Assembly: GCA_030727085.1 (NCBI GenBank)
Contig: JANRCF010000049.1
Location: 4,535 to 12,597 of the forward strand
Direction of reading: 5' to 3'
Origin: Alphaproteobacteria bacterium
Lineage (GTDB): Bacteria; Pseudomonadota; Alphaproteobacteria; Paracaedibacterales; CAIOTO01
Length of the DNA: 8,063 nt
Shown here piece after piece: positions 1 through 6,003 of the stretch. Each line of letters begins with the position of its first letter. The stretch's first letter is position 1. The position numbers and the translations under genes are program-made. A model generated the notes under the pieces. The model was not told where the DNA came from and did no database searches. It was given only the letters and a program-made list of their open reading frames with translations.

Positions 1-492
1 GATTTACGCAAAGCGCAGCCGTACGAGATTTATGATCAGCTTGAATTTGAGGTGCCGATTGGGCGCAATGGCGATTGTTATGATCGGTATTTGGTTCGGG
101 TAGAGGAAATGCGGCAAAGTGTACGTCTTGTTCAGCAATGTCTTGATGGCATGCCAGATGGTGCTGTGTTGGCTGATGATGCTAAAATTGTGCCGCCTAA
201 GCGTGAAGCGATGAAGCAATCAATGGAAGCAATGATTCATCATTTTAAACTGTATACTGAAGGATTCCACGTGCCCGCCGGTGAAGTATATGCGGCGGTC
301 GAGGCGCCTAAGGGGGAGTTTGGTGTGTATCTAGTTGCTGATGGCACTAATAAACCCTACCGATGCAAAATTCGAACGCCTGGCTTTGCATTTTTACAAA
401 CGACGGATTTTTTGGCGAAAGGGCATATGCTCGCTGATACGGTTGCAATCATTGGGTCGATGGATATTGTGTTTGGTGAGATTGATCGATAA
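1..492 (+). CDS. nuoD: NADH-quinone oxidoreductase subunit D, C-terminal part (5' end outside window)
   Basis: This is the 3' portion (163 codons plus TAA) of the 49-kDa subunit of respiratory complex I, part of the peripheral arm at the cytoplasmic face of the inner membrane that contributes to the quinone site. The frame is open from base 1, so the real start lies upstream; the GTG at 52 is internal. Recognisable family segments are the stretch GDCYDRYLVRVEEMRQS, the block around KPYRCKIRTPGFAFLQ, and the hallmark C-terminus ending DIVFGEIDR. The match is of alphaproteobacterial/mitochondrial type. The gene ends normally with no truncation. In most bacteria nuoE follows nuoD directly; here a hairpin follows and then a minus-strand gene, so the nuo cluster is interrupted or ends here. 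Identification is secure; only the C-terminal third or so is visible. Confidence 0.97.
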   Translation, partial: DLRKAQPYEIYDQLEFEVPIGRNGDCYDRYLVRVEEMRQSVRLVQQCLDGMPDGAVLADDAKIVPPKREAMKQSMEAMIHHFKLYTEGFHVPAGEVYAAVEAPKGEFGVYLVADGTNKPYRCKIRTPGFAFLQTTDFLAKGHMLADTVAIIGSMDIVFGEIDR

Positions 493-494
493 TA

Positions 495-518
495 GAGAGC
501 GTCATTTAGGACGCTCTC
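495..518. terminator. Hairpin between convergent genes, probable shared terminator
   Basis: A perfect 9-bp inverted repeat, GAGAGCGTC (495-503) and GACGCTCTC (510-518), encloses a 6-base loop. It begins 2 bases after the nuoD stop and lies 10 bases beyond the stop of the convergent minus-strand gene. It can therefore serve both transcripts. The T-tract on either side is weak (ATCATATTTCC on the plus strand), so termination efficiency is uncertain. Confidence 0.7.
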
Positions 519-528
519 ATCATATTTC

Positions 529-1566
529 CTAATTGAATATTATACTTTCTTGTTTAAATTCAGGATCATAAGATAAAATATCCAAGCGTCGTAATGTACC
601 CTTAAATATAATTTGTTCAACATATTGATCAGTTGTCAAGCCACCTAAAGCTTTTTTATCAATAACAAACTGTTCTAAAACAGGAAAATTCATTGAGCCT
701 GCCAAAGTTAAAGCGGCAACTTGACTAATATTGCTTCTGCATACAGATAGGCTGACAAGATTGTGGAGGTTTTGGCATTCGGAAATTCGTGCTGCATTTT
801 CATCACTAAGATTGTGCAACGCCAAATAAAAAAGATTAGAAAGTTTTGGGTTGGCAATAATTCTTTCAATAGCTGCTGCCTCAATACCAAGCTCTGTACG
901 ATCACTTAAAGCAAATTTAATGCGTGGGCTTAATTGATCAACGATTGCTTCCAATCGTGATAAATCGCCTGTGCCATTTACTGCAATAAGAACCAGTATA
1001 TTTGCAGGCGAGGCATTTAATACGGCTATGTGTTCATCTGTTAAGGTGATTTCATTAACTTTTATAACCAAAATATCTTCAACTGATTTTTCTGATAAAC
1101 TCGTTGAAAACAAAACATTCATTGAAGCATTAATAGCAAACGTAATTTGTTCCAAACTTGACACATCGCGTTGAAACATTTGATTTATTATTGCTTGATA
1201 CGAAGAAGCAAGCTGACTTATGGGAGAAGCAAGGTCTTCATTCCGCTTTTTTATTCTTTTATTCAATTCTTCCTGATAGGACTGGTACGTTATGCTAAGT
1301 GCTTGGGAAAATAGATAGCTATCAAAAGGCTCACTTGCCTCTCGATTTGTATATTTTTTTGTGTCCTCAAATCCAGCACCTACAAAGATAGAGTTTGCTT
1401 GAATGATATCAATATTATGCTCTTGTATGGCGCCATATTCTAAACAGCTAATAATATTTGTATGTGTAAGCATTTTAGAAGAATCAACAGTTTCTGTGAG
1501 CGCAGCACAATCTGCACGAAAAGCCGTAGTTATCATCATAGATACAATAATTAATATTTTTTTCAT
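529..1566 (-). CDS. Secreted leucine-rich-repeat (RNI-like) protein, function unknown
   Basis: A 345-residue protein of unknown function. The N-terminus MKKILIIVSMMITTAFRADC is a classical Sec signal peptide, with probable signal peptidase I cleavage near residue 20-22 and no good lipobox. Residues ~22-160 are mostly helical, with a charged KRIKKRNED segment near 104-111. From ~165 to 335 about seven units of 25-29 residues can be lined up, each opening with a hydrophobic strand: ILVIKV, ILVLIAV, IKFALS, LFYLAL, LVSLSV, LEQFVI, LRRLDI. Each strand is followed by a helix containing A/L-rich turns. This is the pattern of ribonuclease-inhibitor-type LRRs. I chose the ATG at 1566 over a TTG at 1593 because the Shine-Dalgarno-like AAGAAGG lies inside the longer version and the signal peptide begins exactly at the ATG. 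It is divergent from the solenoid gene and convergent with nuoD. LRR proteins mediate protein-protein contacts, so a periplasmic, surface or secreted binding role is inferred. No catalytic motif is seen. Confidence 0.85.
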   Translation of the reverse strand: MKKILIIVSMMITTAFRADCAALTETVDSSKMLTHTNIISCLEYGAIQEHNIDIIQANSIFVGAGFEDTKKYTNREASEPFDSYLFSQALSITYQSYQEELNKRIKKRNEDLASPISQLASSYQAIINQMFQRDVSSLEQITFAINASMNVLFSTSLSEKSVEDILVIKVNEITLTDEHIAVLNASPANILVLIAVNGTGDLSRLEAIVDQLSPRIKFALSDRTELGIEAAAIERIIANPKLSNLFYLALHNLSDENAARISECQNLHNLVSLSVCRSNISQVAALTLAGSMNFPVLEQFVIDKKALGGLTTDQYVEQIIFKGTLRRLDILSYDPEFKQESIIFN

Positions 1567-1579
1567 AATTATTTTTTTT

Positions 1580-1586
1580 CCTTCTT
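1580..1586 (-). promoter_or_regulatory. Ribosome binding site deciding the LRR gene start
   Basis: On the minus strand AAGAAGG lies 13 bases upstream of the ATG at 1566. The spacing is somewhat long, but it is the only purine-rich match nearby and would be inside the coding region if the upstream TTG were used. Confidence 0.5.
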
Positions 1587-1613
1587 TAATCAATTATATA
1601 AACATATAATACA

Positions 1614-1642
1614 TATATAGTTTTTTAGAAAATTGATTTCAA
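1614..1642 (-). promoter_or_regulatory. Sigma70-type promoter for the LRR gene
   Basis: On the minus strand TTGAAA (1637-1642) is followed by exactly 17 bases and then TATATA (1614-1619). Each hexamer is close to consensus. Transcription would start near 1607, leaving a leader of about 40 bases before the ATG at 1566. The region is very A/T-rich, so chance matches are a caveat. Confidence 0.5.
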
Positions 1643-1757
1643 GGTCAATCTTCAATTTAACTCCCCGTCTCCTAACAAACCCACCATCAAGGATTGACAT
1701 TTTACGCCATTCGCTGGAAACTAGTATTAATTATAAATAAATTTTAATTTAATATGC

Positions 1758-1762
1758 AGGGA
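1758..1762 (+). promoter_or_regulatory. Ribosome binding site deciding the solenoid gene start
   Basis: AGGGA lies 9 bases before the ATG at 1772. The alternative ATG at 1754 has only A/T-rich sequence upstream and no Shine-Dalgarno match, and using it would add six residues ahead of the MKK signal-peptide start. Confidence 0.6.
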
Positions 1763-1771
1763 TGGCGCTCG

Positions 1772-3586
1772 ATGAAAAAACTTTGGTCAACACAATTTAA
1801 TCCTTTGATAGTGAATGGTCTTATTCTTGGTATGAGCAGTTGTGTGGCGTTTGCTGCGTCTTCTGAAATTAGCGAGAGTGATGCGGATGATGAAGTGGTC
1901 GCAGGTAAAGCTGTGGCGGGATCAAAATCATCAAAAAAAGGAAAGGCTTCTGCACCTACTGTAAAGACGGAGTCGGATGCTGAGGATGATGAGGATACTT
2001 CTGATTCAGAAGTGAATGATACTAAAGGTAAAAATAAAGGTGCTGTTGCATCGGCAACAAAAAATAAAGTTGTAAAAGATGGGCCTGCAATGGTTTCTGT
2101 GTCAGAAAAACCAGCACTTCAGCCAGCTGCTGCTGCGTCTATTCCCGCACCTGATAAGCCTGTTGCATCTGTTGTTCCGGATACAGAAATTAACCGTCAT
2201 GCGAAGTCTGTACTTGAAATTGCAGATAATCATAGAAATTACAGAACACAGTTTCCGGCTGCAGAATCGTGGAAAGAGGCTTTGCGTCTCTACCAAGAAG
2301 TTGCTATGAGCCAAGTACCAATCAGCCCTGATCTAAAAGCCCGAGCAATTATTAATGTTGTTGATATGACGGTGTTATCGCCTTTTGTTGCTTTGCCGCA
2401 AGAGAAAAGACTTGAAGCCCTTCGTAGCATTATAGAAATCACGCAAAATGCAATGTATTCTCCTGACATTAGGGGGTGGGCAAAGAGACATTTAGCTAAG
2501 CTGTATCTGGCAGGCGGTTTTGATCTTGAGCCAACACAGGCAAAAAAACAGGCGCTTGTGTTACTTGAAGAAGTGATTGCGGATTCAATGGTGCTAAATG
2601 AAACAAAAGTGCGCGGAATGATTCAGTTGGCGCGTAATTATGTGAGTTTGGTCTTTGATGTTCCAGAAAACATAGCATTGGAAAAAGCGACTAAGTTGTT
2701 AACGAGTGCTTTCTCAGATCCAAATACACGCGATGGGTTAAGCACTAAAGCAAAATTATTATTGGCAAGCATTGCTAATCCTTATGAAGATATTACGAAC
2801 GCAAAGCGCCTAAAGTTATTAAAAGAGATTATTGAGGATCCAAAAGTTGCGCCGCATAGAAAAGCAAAAGCAAAAGAAAGGCTTGTGCACTATTATTTAG
2901 ATAATACATTTGATATCTCTCCAGCTGAAGCACGTAAAGAGGCACATAAGCTTTTGAAAGCGCTAGTCGCTGAAACAAATTTGAGTGAGCAAGCACGAAT
3001 TAATCATTATGTGATGCTTGCAGAGCATTATATCAATGTTAAATTAGATTTGAAGCCAAGTGAGTCGCGTGCAGAGGCATTAAAAATGTACCAAGACTTG
3101 CCGTCAAAAATTCAACTGAATATTTTGCAAAATTATGTATATCAAAAGGAATTGGCGCATTACTGTGTCATCAACGCTTTCCATCAAGATCCGGTGGTAT
3201 CAAAACAGATTGCTTTTAAAATTTATCAATCTTTAATTAATGATGCGACGTTGTCTATTCAACAAAGAGCAGAGATTCATTGGATTGTTGCTAACTTATA
3301 CATTACAAAACAGCTTGATCCACAAACGGGCATAGACGGTAAGTTGGAAGGTCTCGCACTGATTAAACGTATTATTAGTGACCTAAAAGTGGGTGCTGAA
3401 ACAATTAATCAGTTTAAACTAAATTTGGCAATTTTATTTGAAAGTAATGCGTTCGCGATTTTACCAAGCAGAGCAAAAGAGGAAGCGGCAAGCTTGTTGA
3501 TGGAGCTGCTTGCAGATAATCGAATTCCAGCGGTGGATAAACAACACATTCAAGCGCGTTTGGATTTGTTGAATAAGATGCGGTAG
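1772..3586 (+). CDS. Secreted alpha-solenoid repeat protein (~46-residue TPR/Sel1-like repeats), function unknown
   Basis: A 604-residue protein from the preferred ATG. Residues 1-29 form a signal peptide: MKKLW, a hydrophobic core, then AFA before the cut. Residues ~30-135 are a low-complexity linker alternating acidic (DAEDDEDTSDSE), lysine-rich and Ala/Pro-rich patches, likely disordered. From ~165 to the C-terminus about nine units of 40-49 residues repeat the scheme 'xxKARaxxxLAxxYlxxxfdl-P-xxA-xxAlxLLxeiIxD'. Clear copies start near residues 186, 230, 275, 319, 358, 404, 449, 493 and 541, with a half unit at the end. Two amphipathic helices per unit indicate an alpha-solenoid of the TPR/Sel1 superfamily, which usually scaffolds protein complexes. 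No enzyme motif is visible. A diverged piece of a second copy of its 3' end is present at 7387-7437. A periplasmic or exported location is inferred; the family is not recognised more precisely. Confidence 0.88.
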   Translation: MKKLWSTQFNPLIVNGLILGMSSCVAFAASSEISESDADDEVVAGKAVAGSKSSKKGKASAPTVKTESDAEDDEDTSDSEVNDTKGKNKGAVASATKNKVVKDGPAMVSVSEKPALQPAAAASIPAPDKPVASVVPDTEINRHAKSVLEIADNHRNYRTQFPAAESWKEALRLYQEVAMSQVPISPDLKARAIINVVDMTVLSPFVALPQEKRLEALRSIIEITQNAMYSPDIRGWAKRHLAKLYLAGGFDLEPTQAKKQALVLLEEVIADSMVLNETKVRGMIQLARNYVSLVFDVPENIALEKATKLLTSAFSDPNTRDGLSTKAKLLLASIANPYEDITNAKRLKLLKEIIEDPKVAPHRKAKAKERLVHYYLDNTFDISPAEARKEAHKLLKALVAETNLSEQARINHYVMLAEHYINVKLDLKPSESRAEALKMYQDLPSKIQLNILQNYVYQKELAHYCVINAFHQDPVVSKQIAFKIYQSLINDATLSIQQRAEIHWIVANLYITKQLDPQTGIDGKLEGLALIKRIISDLKVGAETINQFKLNLAILFESNAFAILPSRAKEEAASLLMELLADNRIPAVDKQHIQARLDLLNKMR

Positions 3587-3620
3587 AACATTGTTTGCCA
3601 GCGGCATTGTCTAATGTTTT
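3587..3620 (+). terminator. Possible terminator of the solenoid gene
   Basis: Directly after the TAG stop, AACATT (3587-3592) can pair with AATGTT (3613-3618), enclosing an inner TGCC/GGCA stem with a 3-base loop (3596-3606). The structure ends in TTTT. Several internal mismatches make it a weak candidate. Confidence 0.35.
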
Positions 3621-3629
3621 ACCAGTGTT

Positions 3630-3652
3630 ATCCCCGGACGTGATCCGGGGAT
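3630..3652. repeat. REP-like palindromic element
   Basis: ATCCCCGGA (3630-3638) and TCCGGGGAT (3644-3652) form a perfect 9-bp GC-rich stem with loop CGTGA, standing out in A/T-rich surroundings. The 'CCCCGGAnnTGATCCGGGGATC' form resembles dispersed palindromic elements common in alphaproteobacterial intergenic regions. A degenerate inverted relative occurs at 7508-7530. Confidence 0.6.
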
Positions 3653-3711
3653 CTATGAAATGCTCAAAATGGTCTATAATGGGCATAATGTCGGCATAAG
3701 GTTTTTTGATT

Positions 3712-3728
3712 GGTTCTGTCGCATCTGT
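3712..3728 (+). repeat. Left terminal inverted repeat of the IS6-family element
   Basis: GGTTCTGTCGCATCTGT, a normal-looking IS6-family end. It matches all 17 bases of the right end once a 7-base insertion in the latter is removed. Confidence 0.8.
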
Positions 3729-3774
3729 GAGAGTCAATCAAGTCTCTTCACAAAATAAGCCTCATCTGGACGCA

Positions 3775-4479
3775 TTACGCCATTAGAGCACAAAAATTAT
3801 GAAAGACAAAACGGGTTGAATCAAATCCAAAAATTTGACCTTTCTGAATCATTCGAATGTTTTCAATACCTGTGATTGTAGCTGCTGCTGAATAGAAGTT
3901 TTTAAATCCTAACGTTGGTCGTGTACGCTTTTTGATGAACCGATGGTCTTGTTCAACAATGTTGTTTAAGTATTTGACCTGCCTGATCTCCATCTCATTA
4001 CCTTCCCCAAGATCGCGGTTGCACGAATCAAGAGCTAATTTGTTGCTTCCACTTTTATCAACCGTTACTTTCTCTGGTGTCCCATTTTGTTTGAAAGCCT
4101 TGGTAAAGAAGGCTTTTGCTGCAACTGCATCGCGTTTAGCACGCAATAGAAAATCAATGGTTTGACCATATTTATCAACGGCTCTGTAGAGATAAACCCA
4201 CTTTCCATTCAATTTTATATATGTTTCGTCCATTCTCCAACTGCTATTAACAGGCTTCTTGCGGGAACGAACACGTTTATCAATGAGTTTTGTAAGGCGT
4301 CTGACCCAACGTTGCAATGTTGAGTGATCAACAGATGCACCACGGATGCTCATCATTTCCTCAAGCTCGCGATAGCATAATGAAAACCGACACTTCATGT
4401 AGACAAAAAGCATGATGACGCTGTGCGTTGAACAAAAACCTTTAAAATATTTAAGTTGGTCGCTGGAAACCTCTGGCAT
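3775..4479 (-). CDS. IS6-family DDE transposase
   Basis: A 234-residue transposase, the normal length for IS6-family enzymes, which catalyse replicative (cointegrate) transposition through an RNase-H-fold DDE site. The catalytic residues are visible: D84 in WRMDETYIKL, D141 in VTVDKSGSN, and E176 in NNIVEQDHRFIKKRTR, with 34 residues between the second D and E as expected. The N-terminal region (FSLCYRELEEMM, then VDHSTLQRWVRR at 50-61) is the usual helix-turn-helix end-binding part. The C-terminal TGIENIRMIQKGQ region is also conserved in the family. The ORF has no frameshift or internal stop. The ATG at 4479 lacks a good Shine-Dalgarno, which is not unusual for transposases. Confidence 0.95.
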   Translation of the reverse strand: MPEVSSDQLKYFKGFCSTHSVIMLFVYMKCRFSLCYRELEEMMSIRGASVDHSTLQRWVRRLTKLIDKRVRSRKKPVNSSWRMDETYIKLNGKWVYLYRAVDKYGQTIDFLLRAKRDAVAAKAFFTKAFKQNGTPEKVTVDKSGSNKLALDSCNRDLGEGNEMEIRQVKYLNNIVEQDHRFIKKRTRPTLGFKNFYSAAATITGIENIRMIQKGQIFGFDSTRFVFHNFCALMA

Positions 4480-4530
4480 AAATCACTACGGCTTTTCAGC
4501 GAAGAATAACTGGTATTTTAATGACGATCA

Positions 4531-4554
4531 ACAGATGCGACATGTATCAGAACC
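4531..4554 (-). repeat. Right terminal inverted repeat of the IS6-family element, split by 7 bases
   Basis: Read on the minus strand this end is GGTTCTG, then ATACATG, then TCGCATCTGT. The outer 7 and inner 10 bases are identical to the left end. The ATACATG segment (4541-4547) is extra, displacing the inner part of the transposase binding site by 7 bases. Confidence 0.75.
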
Positions 4555-4563
4555 AACACGAAA

Positions 4564-4610
4564 GCTATTGCACGAAAACACCTCTTCCTCAATTTAGCTA
4601 AAGTTTTGTG
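4564..4610. mobile_element. Possible eroded end of an IS5-family element
   Basis: This stretch resembles the left terminal region of the IS5 remnant at 7061-7118. It starts with TATTGCAC against GTTGTTGCAC. Further in, 24 aligned bases at 4587-4610 and 7095-7118 share 19 identities (CCTCA followed by a TTTAG.TAAA core). A deletion of about 14 bases separates the two blocks. If real, only about 47 bp of the element survive, starting 9 bp outside the IS6-family right end. The match is short and the DNA is A/T-rich, so confidence is limited. Confidence 0.35.
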
Positions 4611-4633
4611 CGCCAATACCATAATTTACTGCT

Positions 4634-4661
4634 TTAACATAAAGTCAAACTCAGATATAAC
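4634..4661 (+). promoter_or_regulatory. Candidate promoter of the MscS-type gene
   Basis: TTAACA (4634-4639) and TATAAC (4656-4661) each match consensus at five of six positions and are 16 bases apart. Transcription would start near 4668, giving a leader of about 80 bases before the ATG at 4748. Confidence 0.35.
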
Positions 4662-4747
4662 TTCTTTAGTGGGGTTCAGCGTTGGGCATCGGCGTTGAAT
4701 GCAGTTTCCATCCTAAGCTAGAACTCAGCCATAGGTATAAATCATAT

Positions 4748-5815
4748 ATGCGAAATATTTTAATTTTAATTTTTATTGCTTCTCTTTCTCTTAACGTCTG
4801 TGCTGAAACACCATCGGAAACGACGTCTAGCAGTCAAGGCAACAGCGTTCAATCACTTGAAAAACAATTGGAGACGATTAGTAAGTCGCAGATGGACTAC
4901 ATTAACAGATTCAATAAGTTGCTGGATATTTTTGACAAACCAGAAAAAAGGGCTGAAGTATGCAAATCCTTAAAGAATGACGTTTACAATAAATTAATCG
5001 ACCTTAAATTTATAGAAGATATTATTTACTTATTTATCAAGATTATAGTAATTTATGGATTGTATTATGCGTTACGGAGCCTTGCAAAACGCGTTATTCA
5101 CCATAAAATAGAAGCTATTAAAACGAAACATCCAAAACAAGAAACAGTAAATTACAAAAATTCCATAGATGAAACCATCTCAAAACTTATTTACAGAATT
5201 TTAACGTGGATTTTCAGAATTATTACAACACTTCTTGTTCTGGATATTCTTAAGGTCAATGTCTACCCAATACTGCTTGGACTTTCCTTTCTGTGTATAA
5301 CGATTGCTTTTGCAGCTAAAAGTATTGTTGAGGATTTCATCAATGGAATTATCACACTCTTACGGGGAACAATGTGCGTTGGAGAGGTCGTTAAAATTGG
5401 AGAAAGCAAGGGAGAAGTTGAAGAGATTAATTTAAAATATATTGTTTTGCGCTTATCAACTGGGGCTATTGAAATAATACCATTTTCTGCCATATCGAGG
5501 ATTGTTAATTATTCGAGAGATTATCATGTTTTTGAATCTAAAATTCTTATTGAGGGTAATCAAGATATTAGTCTAATTGAATTATGCTTCAAAAATGCCC
5601 TAGCTGAATTAAAATCCATTCCTACTTTTGAACAAAATGTGGAGAGTGATCTTACATTTAATGGTGTTATAGAATTCACAGAGCACGGTTGTCGTGTTTC
5701 AGCCTCTATCAAGAGCATCCCGGATCCAGGTAACAGTATAGGATACATATACAACCAGTATGTTCACAAACAAATGCGTATTAATAACATCAAGTTTTCT
5801 AATGTTGGGAAGTAA
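4748..5815 (+). CDS. MscS-family mechanosensitive ion channel
   Basis: A 355-residue inner-membrane protein of the small-conductance mechanosensitive channel family, whose members open under membrane tension and release solutes during hypo-osmotic shock. Residues 1-19 are a signal peptide (cut likely after NVCA). Residues ~30-85 are a periplasmic segment with heptad character. Transmembrane helices lie at about 90-110, 147-169 and 173-205. The last is the pore-lining TM3, with AFAAKSIVEDFINGI at the position of the E. coli pore helix. It is followed by the beta domain (VGEVVKIGESKGEVEEINL, then IEIIPFSAISRIVNYSRDY at ~242-259) and a C-terminal alpha/beta cytoplasmic domain. A TTG at 4682 would add 22 polar residues before the signal peptide and is unlikely. 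The ATG at 4748 has only a weak TAGGT upstream. Its base composition is more A/T-rich than the flanking nuoD and HIT genes, consistent with acquisition. Confidence 0.92.
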   Translation: MRNILILIFIASLSLNVCAETPSETTSSSQGNSVQSLEKQLETISKSQMDYINRFNKLLDIFDKPEKRAEVCKSLKNDVYNKLIDLKFIEDIIYLFIKIIVIYGLYYALRSLAKRVIHHKIEAIKTKHPKQETVNYKNSIDETISKLIYRILTWIFRIITTLLVLDILKVNVYPILLGLSFLCITIAFAAKSIVEDFINGIITLLRGTMCVGEVVKIGESKGEVEEINLKYIVLRLSTGAIEIIPFSAISRIVNYSRDYHVFESKILIEGNQDISLIELCFKNALAELKSIPTFEQNVESDLTFNGVIEFTEHGCRVSASIKSIPDPGNSIGYIYNQYVHKQMRINNIKFSNVGK

Positions 5816-5982
5816 GACAGTGCCACATGATGTTGGAGAGGATACTTAAAAAATTCTTGTTCAGTGAGAATGGCAGGTGTTTCATAAAAAATGCCACTCG
5901 AATAATCTAGACATGATAATTCATCTTCGGCTAAGGTTACTTATTAAAATTTAAAATAGTTAGATGAAATGATGCCAATATT

Positions 5983-5988
5983 TATAAT
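5983..5988 (+). promoter_or_regulatory. Candidate -10 box ahead of the DUF389 gene
   Basis: A perfect TATAAT lies 15 bases before the ATG at 6004. The hexamer 17 bases upstream (TTAGAT, 5960-5965) is a poor -35. If used, the transcript would have a leader of about ten bases, too short for a Shine-Dalgarno, and none is seen. Confidence 0.25.
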
Positions 5989-6003
5989 TATCTCTGTTTG
6001 TAT

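Larger units (their letters stand above)
3712..4554 (-). mobile_element. IS6-family insertion sequence (843 bp), right end damaged
   Basis: The element is defined by terminal inverted repeats beginning GGTTCTG at both outer ends and by an intact IS6-family transposase reading leftward. The left repeat (3712-3728) continues directly into TCGCATCTGT. The right repeat has the same two parts but with seven extra bases between them. The IS length and single transposase ORF fit the family. The 8 bases flanking each side (TTTTGATT and AACACGAA) do not match, so no target duplication survives. This is expected if the element came in by cointegrate formation or if adjacent DNA was later rearranged. 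The transposase may be functional, but mobility with the altered end is doubtful. Confidence 0.85.

Noticed and set aside
1694..1727. Perfect TTGACA followed by TAGTAT upstream of the solenoid gene
   Set aside because: The spacing is 22 bases, too long for a sigma70 promoter, and the hexamer at 17 bases (GAAACT) is poor. The promoter of this gene remains unassigned.
3932..4165. Plus-strand open frame opposite the IS6-family transposase
   Set aside because: It lies wholly antisense to the conserved catalytic region of the transposase and shows no family features; it is a shadow frame.
4682..4747. 22-residue N-terminal extension of the MscS protein from a TTG
   Set aside because: It would place polar residues ahead of a clear signal peptide that begins at the ATG at 4748. 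The short GC-richer patch here may be leftover DNA from a rearrangement.
5866..5899. Possible hairpin GAG..TGGCA/TGCCA..CTC after the MscS gene
   Set aside because: The stem is bulged, the loop is 16 bases and no T-tract follows, so it is not a convincing terminator.
5827..5910. A 27-codon open frame starting ATGATG just after the MscS gene
   Set aside because: No Shine-Dalgarno, no recognisable motif, and a length expected by chance in A/T-rich DNA.
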